DNA of 10,425 nt from Spirochaetaceae bacterium (GTDB taxonomy: Bacteria > Spirochaetota > Spirochaetia > Treponematales > Breznakiellaceae), in NCBI GenBank assembly GCA_031257995.1, contig JAIRNN010000091.1, positions 1 to 10,425 on the forward strand. The letters run 5' to 3'. Of this stretch, positions 6,252 through 10,425 are shown piece after piece; positions within the stretch are counted from its first letter, which is position 1; each line of letters begins with the position of its first letter. Under the pieces are notes generated by a model. It did no database searches and was not told the DNA's origin. It saw only the letters and a program-made list of their open reading frames with translations. The position numbers and the translations under genes were made by a program.

Positions 6252-9200
6252 TCAGGGATCATCCGTCTCATCTGTGGGCTTCTTTCCCTTGCTCCAGTTG
6301 GCGGGGTCGAAGATGTCGGTGTGGACGGTGAGGTATTCGTCTTCCGCGATTTTGAACGCATACTTTGCATGGCCGTCGGGGCTCCATGAGCCGGAGGTAG
6401 TGATTGTCACGCCGTTGTCCTTGTCGGGTTGGATGGGGTTTCCTGTCCAAGGGTTTCGCGGGTCCGGTATCAGGCCCTCAACGGCGAGGGACGGGGTGTC
6501 GGCGTTGGTCATAAAGGATTGGTCTACGGCGAGCGGGCCTCGCGCGTTAAAGTCCTTGACAAGATAGAGGGGGTTGTAGTTGACGAGGGCCTTCCCGTTG
6601 GGCAGCGTGATGTTGCCCTCGAAATCATGCTGGGAGCCCCAGCCGTGGTCGGCGGTGATGATGATGCGGGTGTTGTCGTAGGCATCGTGTTCCTTAAGCC
6701 ACGCGAAGTAACGGGAGAGGAGGAGAAGCGCGGCGATGTTCGCGTGATAGGCGGCATCGCCGGCGTAGGGCCCGCTGCCCCGGTCGGTTACGGCTGCCGC
6801 CGGGCGGTATGCGGGGGCTTGCAGGAAGGCGGGTTCGTGGGTCAACTGGTTGGTGATGATAGCAAGCGTCCCTTCTCCCTCGTCGACGGCGGTGATTTCG
6901 GGCAGCACGTCCAGCGCCGTGTATTCGTCCAGCGTTAAGAGCGAAAAATCCCTGTTGGTTTCGCCGATTTTTGCCAGCCATCTTCCGCCGTCGTAGACGA
7001 AGAATCGCAGGAAGGGCGGAGCGATCCGCAGAAAGGAAAAACGCAACAGGTTGTACTGCAAGAAGGCCGACGCATCGAATACCCGCACGTCGCGGTTCTT
7101 TTCAAGCCAGTGCTTTGTGTACTTCCCGATGATCTTCACCGCGTCGATGGCGGGGTAGGGTTCGTAGATGCTGATGTCCGACTTGTAGTTGTAGTTGGCC
7201 CATGAGGGGTCGCTCACCGTGACGCGGAAGCCGTGTTCCGAGAAAACGCGCGGCATCACCAGCAGGGCCTCGTTGTGCTTTTCGACCAGCGGTGTCCCGT
7301 TGTTCGTTCCCATGAGGGCGGGCGCGTATTCGTAGCCGCCGAAGAGCGAGGGAACGGCTGAGATGGTAACCGGCCCCAGCGACACGCAGTTGGGATACCA
7401 GGTGAAGCCGGAAAGAGTCTCGTTCAGTTCCGGTTTTTCCGCGAAGATAGTGGGGATAAACGGCGAGAGCGCCCGGTCCAGCATCACCACCAACACGTTG
7501 TTCTCCGTTTTGGAAAAGGTAAAGACCGGGGTAAGCGTCTCCTCGCTTTCGACCGCCATCCCCCTATACCGCGTAAAGTCGCGCTGTATCTTGACAATAT
7601 TAAAGACGGAAAAGGCGCAGAGCGATAAAAGCGCGATGATCTGCACGGAGAAGAGCCATTTTCTCTTCCGTATAAAGAGCAAGGCGGCGCCGACTGCCGC
7701 CAGCACGACAAGCGCGATTTCCAGAAGCACGATGAAGAACGGCTGGGAAAACTCGTCGTTTGAGAGGGTGAGCGTGATGGTCAGGTAGCCGTAGTTCCCG
7801 GCGAAGAGGTAGGTGTCGAGTAGCGCGATAAACCCGGCGGCGGCGAGGAACAGTGTTCCGTAAAAGCGTACCTTAGGGGAAAAGAGCGCGTAGACCACGG
7901 CGGGCCAGAGGAGGAAAATCCCGGCAGCTTGGAGCGCGGTCCGGGACACGAAGGGAACAGGCGACGCGAAGGGCTCAATAAAGGAAAACTCCTCGACGGA
8001 CGAGCCGATGAGCCCTGAGGGTATCGCGATCCCGGCCAACACCCAGAGGATCAGCGCCGAGGCCGCGAAGAGCGGGCCGTTTCGCGCGGCGTAGAGCGAT
8101 GCCGGAACATACTTTCGCTCAATCTTTCGGGCGAGCGCGGCAAAGGCGGGAAAGAAACAGACGAGGATAAAGCATCCTGAGAGGGCCGCCCGCTTCACAT
8201 AGTAGCCCTTGTCGAATATGAACAGCAGATAGAACGCGGCGGAAAGGGAAACGGCGCACACGAGGCCCCATAGGGGCTTTCCTTGGTGGCGGCGTAAGGG
8301 GAGATTGCGGCGGTATCCCCCTACGGGGGAATCAAAAATGGATGATGACATGTTTTCCATTTCACCAAAGGCGGGAAATGGGGGCGGGGCATCTATGATG
8401 CCTTCGGGGGCGGGCCCCTCCGGGGGAATGGGTGATGGGGGGCGTTGCGGGGGGCTGTCCCCCCGCAGAGGGGGTAACGGAAGACCTGCTTGCGGGGCTG
8501 GAGTGAGGGGGAGGCTTCCCCCTTTATTTGTTGAATTGCTGACTCTGAGCGCGATGTTTTTGGCAAGCGAAAAGAGGTTGTTACACGTCCAGTAGAGTAC
8601 CAGTCCGGCAGGCGAATCGTAGAGCAGCGCGAGAAAGACCGCCGCCATGAGGTAGAGCTGGGCCGCATCTTTTTTGGGAAGTCCCTTCGTGTACACGGCG
8701 GCCGCCGCGCAGTTGACCAGCGTCATCACGATGGGAAGGAGATTGACACCGCCCCAAAGCGGGATGAGCGCGTCCGGCATACCTAAGTCCTTGATGAACA
8801 GAAACGGCTCGCCCTTCAGGACTTGCAGATTTGAAAGGCAGATATAGGCGGCCATGAAAAAGGGTATCTGGATGAAAAGCCCGATTGAGTTACGGAGGCC
8901 GTAAACCGGATGGTAGTGGTTCTGCCGATAGCAGGCCGTGATCAGGAGGTGGCGCTCGTCGCCTGAAAAAACGCTCTTGATGACGCGGAGTTTCCGGGCA
9001 AGACGCGCTTGGGTGCCGCGTTCCACCTGCCGCCACTTCTCCGCCATCATATAGAAGGGATGGGTCAAAAGGGAAATCGCAACGCTCACCACGACAACCG
9101 CCATGCCGTTGTTCAGCATACGGCTAAAAATCATGAAGATGACTTCGATGATCTGGATGATCGGCTCGATGAGTATCGTGTACAGTCCATCAATAAACAT
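6252..9200 (-). CDS. Fusion of an Oxa1/YidC-type insertase domain and a membrane sulfatase-like hydrolase
   Basis: A 982-residue membrane protein. Residues 1-223 form a YidC/Oxa1 (60 kDa inner-membrane protein) domain: LIEPIIQIIEVIF, the first core helix, a charged hairpin (about 50-90), then RNSIGLFIQIPFFMAAY and further helices up to SLAKNIAL. Residues 227-274 are a Pro-rich linker encoded by a dispersed repeat. From about 310 to 545 come several more membrane segments. From 566 a periplasmic alkaline-phosphatase-superfamily domain follows (sulfatase, phosphoethanolamine or glycerol-phosphate transferase type): VVMLDRA (Asp575), GPVTIS with likely nucleophile Thr612, NQLTHEP (His788) and ADHGWG (Asp851, His852). 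Family knowledge suggests transfer or hydrolysis of phosphate- or sulfate-linked groups on envelope glycans or lipids; the substrate is unknown. The helix residue usually Arg in YidC is Ser43. The ATG at 9200 has no Shine-Dalgarno sequence; CATAAT just upstream hints at a very short leader. No terminator is obvious. Confidence 0.85.
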   Translation of the reverse strand: MFIDGLYTILIEPIIQIIEVIFMIFSRMLNNGMAVVVVSVAISLLTHPFYMMAEKWRQVERGTQARLARKLRVIKSVFSGDERHLLITACYRQNHYHPVYGLRNSIGLFIQIPFFMAAYICLSNLQVLKGEPFLFIKDLGMPDALIPLWGGVNLLPIVMTLVNCAAAAVYTKGLPKKDAAQLYLMAAVFLALLYDSPAGLVLYWTCNNLFSLAKNIALRVSNSTNKGGSLPLTPAPQAGLPLPPLRGDSPPQRPPSPIPPEGPAPEGIIDAPPPFPAFGEMENMSSSIFDSPVGGYRRNLPLRRHQGKPLWGLVCAVSLSAAFYLLFIFDKGYYVKRAALSGCFILVCFFPAFAALARKIERKYVPASLYAARNGPLFAASALILWVLAGIAIPSGLIGSSVEEFSFIEPFASPVPFVSRTALQAAGIFLLWPAVVYALFSPKVRFYGTLFLAAAGFIALLDTYLFAGNYGYLTITLTLSNDEFSQPFFIVLLEIALVVLAAVGAALLFIRKRKWLFSVQIIALLSLCAFSVFNIVKIQRDFTRYRGMAVESEETLTPVFTFSKTENNVLVVMLDRALSPFIPTIFAEKPELNETLSGFTWYPNCVSLGPVTISAVPSLFGGYEYAPALMGTNNGTPLVEKHNEALLVMPRVFSEHGFRVTVSDPSWANYNYKSDISIYEPYPAIDAVKIIGKYTKHWLEKNRDVRVFDASAFLQYNLLRFSFLRIAPPFLRFFVYDGGRWLAKIGETNRDFSLLTLDEYTALDVLPEITAVDEGEGTLAIITNQLTHEPAFLQAPAYRPAAAVTDRGSGPYAGDAAYHANIAALLLLSRYFAWLKEHDAYDNTRIIITADHGWGSQHDFEGNITLPNGKALVNYNPLYLVKDFNARGPLAVDQSFMTNADTPSLAVEGLIPDPRNPWTGNPIQPDKDNGVTITTSGSWSPDGHAKYAFKIAEDEYLTVHTDIFDPANWSKGKKPTDETDDP
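8316..8330. repeat. Small GC hairpin inside the linker-proximal coding region
   Basis: TCCCCC (8316-8321), loop TAC, GGGGGA (8325-8330). The context GGCGGTATCCCCCTACGGGG resembles block 2 of the GC-rich repeat in the + orientation, opposite to copy A lying 50 bp away. It encodes the SPVGGYRR segment at the end of the linker. It may be another fragment of the same repeat family. Confidence 0.4.
8380..8522 (-). repeat. GC-rich hairpin repeat, copy A, in frame inside a gene
   Basis: Read on the minus strand it has the same block order as the copy at 5676-5770: GGGGGAAGCCTCCCCCTC, then TCCGTTACCCCCTCTGCGG, then CCCGCCCCCGAAGG, a hairpin and CCCCGCCCCC. About 45 extra GC-rich bases lie between blocks 2 and 3. 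It is translated as residues 227-274 of the fusion protein, a Pro/Gly-rich stretch (SLPLTPAPQAG, PPLRGDSPPQRPPSPIPP). The block 3 hairpin is GGCATC-ATA-GATGCC, differing from copy B by paired substitutions. It keeps the frame open, so it behaves as a coding-tolerant insertion. Confidence 0.8.
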
Positions 9201-9444
9201 TGTAGTTATTATGCCAAAAAGACGTTAAATAGGAAAGGGCCGTGCTTGACCTTGCCGGTGCTAAGGGCTTGCATCTCGCCGTGGAAACGAGGATTTTTTA
9301 CAGCCACGAACCAGGCGAACTTTTACCTTGATGAGACTGGTTCTAAATCCTATGTTGTGGAGCGGGCAGACCTCTCTTGGGGCCATCTTGGACCGGGATG
9401 TATGAGGCGGGCTGTAACTCCTTTTTGGCCGTGATCCAGGGCGG
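9201..9444. other. Intergenic region, no gene seen
   Basis: This stretch lies upstream of the fusion gene and downstream of the transposase remnant. A short minus-strand frame of about 34 codons near 9225-9328 is stop-free but has no start or recognisable motif. No strong promoter pair is visible; CATAAT about 7 bp before the fusion start is the best -10 candidate, without a good -35. Confidence 0.4.
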
Positions 9445-9951
9445 TTATCCGGGTGGAGACGTGGGTTTGGCGGCGTTTTTCGCCGAAAACCGGGCCGTTA
9501 TCGTCATCCCGGGCGACCTAAGGCTGTCCCAACTCAAGATGTAGGACGCCGCCCCCGCTATCGGCGTGTTGGCCGACTTTTCCACCGCCGCCCAGTCAAC
9601 TTCCTCCGCCCCCTCAGGCGGCTCCCCGTCCAAGATCTCCGACTCGTACCGCTCTCCCCACACGTGCCCCCTCCGTCCCACCATTATGTTGAACCGCAGG
9701 GAAAACGTTTGTTTCAGCAGCTACATTATCAGCGGCAGCTTAAAGCCGTCTTCGGGCTTGATATAGAACGTGAACCACGCCCCCTCAAGCCGGAGTCCGC
9801 GCATCTTGAAGGGATAACGCTTCTTGATCTCGCGAAGTACGCGATAGAGGAGCACTTTCGTCCACGGCAACCGGAACAAGGGTCCCTCGATATTAACCGC
9901 CGTCCGCACCTCGTACCATACATTTTCCGCCAACTCTCTTTCTTTTCTCAT
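9445..9951 (-). pseudogene. REP-associated/IS200-like (Y1) transposase relative, interrupted by an amber stop
   Basis: Two open stretches, 9721-9951 and the part before and through 9684-9445, lie in the same frame and are separated only by TAG at 9721-9723. Together they make about 168 residues. The order NVWYEVRTAV, then PLF, then VLREIKKRYPFKMRGLRLEG, then LKQTFSLRFN and RRGHVWGERYESEIL follows the layout of Y1/REP-associated transposases: first strand, NNREPIF, alpha helix, HUH strand, RYARxFN helix, GHLWxGRY. The HUH position reads AWFTFYI, with no His, and the helix has Phe where catalytic Tyr is expected. So catalysis looks lost independently of the stop. The ATG at 9951 follows GAGG about 8 bases upstream. 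I recall similar HUH-less proteins in Treponema genomes, but have not searched. The tail after GEPPEGAEEVDWAAVE is low complexity. Confidence 0.65.
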
Positions 9952-9985
9952 ATATTATAACCTCATACACTATATGTACGCGCCC

Positions 9986-10027
9986 GTCAAAACATTCCGG
10001 AATGCCTGTCAAAACCGGCCCGTCAAA
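9986..10027. promoter_or_regulatory. Three GTCAAA boxes around a CATTCCGGAATG palindrome
   Basis: GTCAAA occurs at 9986-9991, 10008-10013 and 10022-10027 in the same orientation. A perfect 12-bp palindrome (9993-10004) lies between the first two. On the minus strand these are TTTGAC boxes, about 35-75 bp before the transposase remnant start; one (TTGACG) is followed by 17 bases and TATGAG, a possible promoter. Function is inferred only. Confidence 0.3.
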
Positions 10028-10110
10028 GGTTAAACACTGTGCAACCGCCTTACAAACGCAGGCCGCGAACCCGGCAAACACGCCTCCGCAGACGTGTTGG
10101 CCGCCCCCCG

Positions 10111-10425
10111 CTATTCCGCCTTCACCTTGCCCGCTATCGGGCAGCCGGCGGTAAGCGCCCCGATTTTAGACCGGGCCGCATGGCGGCGCCCAGGTTCATC
10201 CTGATTTCCACCGAGTCCCAGCCCTGTTCTTCAATGAAGGCTGACAGGGCCTTGTTCCGGCGAGAGCTTAAAAGAAACTTCCCCTGAATCTTAGAAAGCG
10301 TGTCAAGCAGCCTTTCAAAATCATCCTGCGTGCAGCCGCCGCGGCGCCCCCGATCCGCGCCGGCATAAGGCGGGCCGCAACAGAAAAAGGTCTCCGGCGC
10401 GCCCCTGCTTCTGATGAGCCGCGGG
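10111..10425 (-). pseudogene. 3' end of a D12-class adenine-specific DNA methyltransferase (Dam-like), decayed
   Basis: The minus strand enters from beyond the window edge and reads TFFCCGPPYAGADRG, then TQDDFERLLDTLSKIQGKFL, then LSAFIEEQGWDSVEIRMNLG. This is the C-terminal half of D12-class N6-adenine methyltransferases. There the catalytic motif is DPPY, followed by a YTQDDF-type segment, GKFLLSSY and a final EVLTANYPI. Here Asp of DPPY is Gly, so methylation should be abolished. The first frame stops at 10134-10136, but a frameshift near 10150-10160 restores LTAGCPIAGKVKAE, ending at 10111-10113, which matches the expected C-terminus. This gene is therefore a remnant with both a key-residue loss and a frameshift. 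Related full-length proteins are common in phages and prophages. Confidence 0.75.

Noticed and set aside
6429..6938. 169-codon + strand frame opposite the hydrolase domain
   Set aside because: Val/Gly-rich shadow of the ADHG-containing domain on the other strand.
5676..8522. CRISPR-like interpretation of the GC-rich repeats
   Set aside because: Only two clear copies in opposite orientations about 2.6 kb apart, with no regular spacers and no cas genes.
9225..9328. Stop-free minus stretch of about 34 codons upstream of the fusion gene
   Set aside because: It is preceded by an in-frame stop, has no start codon in a useful place and I recognise no family; kept only as a note in the intergenic entry.
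9009..9434. 141-codon + strand frame crossing the fusion gene start and the intergenic region
   Set aside because: Antisense to the YidC N-terminus, with no recognisable domain in the remainder.
9721..9723. Recoding of the TAG in the transposase relative as an amino acid (pyrrolysine or suppression)
   Set aside because: Catalytic residues are already missing and nothing nearby suggests recoding machinery; a simple nonsense mutation is more likely.

Overview
The window looks like spirochaete chromosome, most probably a Treponema of the termite- or animal-gut type. This rests on recognised protein styles rather than a marker gene: small secreted beta-barrel proteins, a YARHG-domain protein, a degenerate REP-associated transposase of a kind I associate with Treponema, and GC-rich dispersed repeats that can sit inside genes. 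No rRNA, tRNA or CRISPR array was seen.

Left part (1-4510, all + strand, AT-rich after about 1350). A transglutaminase-like protein with an intact Cys-His-Asp triad but no convincing start comes first. It is followed by a compact cluster: two small outer-membrane beta-barrel proteins, a cytoplasmic HNH-nuclease-like protein that lacks the usual first histidine, a 22-codon mini-ORF that is a copy of a signal peptide, and a secreted YARHG-domain protein whose ATG overlaps the mini-ORF stop. Two hairpins at 4519-4609 probably end this transcription.

Middle part (4653-6251). A cation diffusion facilitator metal exporter lies on the minus strand, convergent with the left cluster. Upstream of it is about 675 bp without a gene. 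That stretch holds a candidate promoter, one copy of a GC-rich hairpin repeat, a long imperfect hairpin of about 90 nt, and a decayed third repeat copy.

Right part (6252-9200, minus strand). One 982-codon gene fuses an Oxa1/YidC-type insertase domain, a proline-rich linker, a second block of membrane segments and a sulfatase/phosphoethanolamine-transferase-type hydrolase domain. The proline-rich linker is encoded by a second copy of the same GC-rich repeat found upstream of the metal exporter. The two copies differ by paired changes that keep a hairpin stem intact. The YidC domain has Ser where canonical insertases carry a conserved groove Arg.

Far right (9445-10425, minus strand). Two decaying genes: an IS200/REP-type transposase relative with an in-frame amber stop and no visible HUH or tyrosine residues, and the 3' end of a D12-class (Dam-like) adenine methyltransferase with a damaged DPPY motif and a frameshift.

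The best candidates for something undescribed are the insertase-hydrolase fusion and the coding-capable hairpin repeat that builds its linker.
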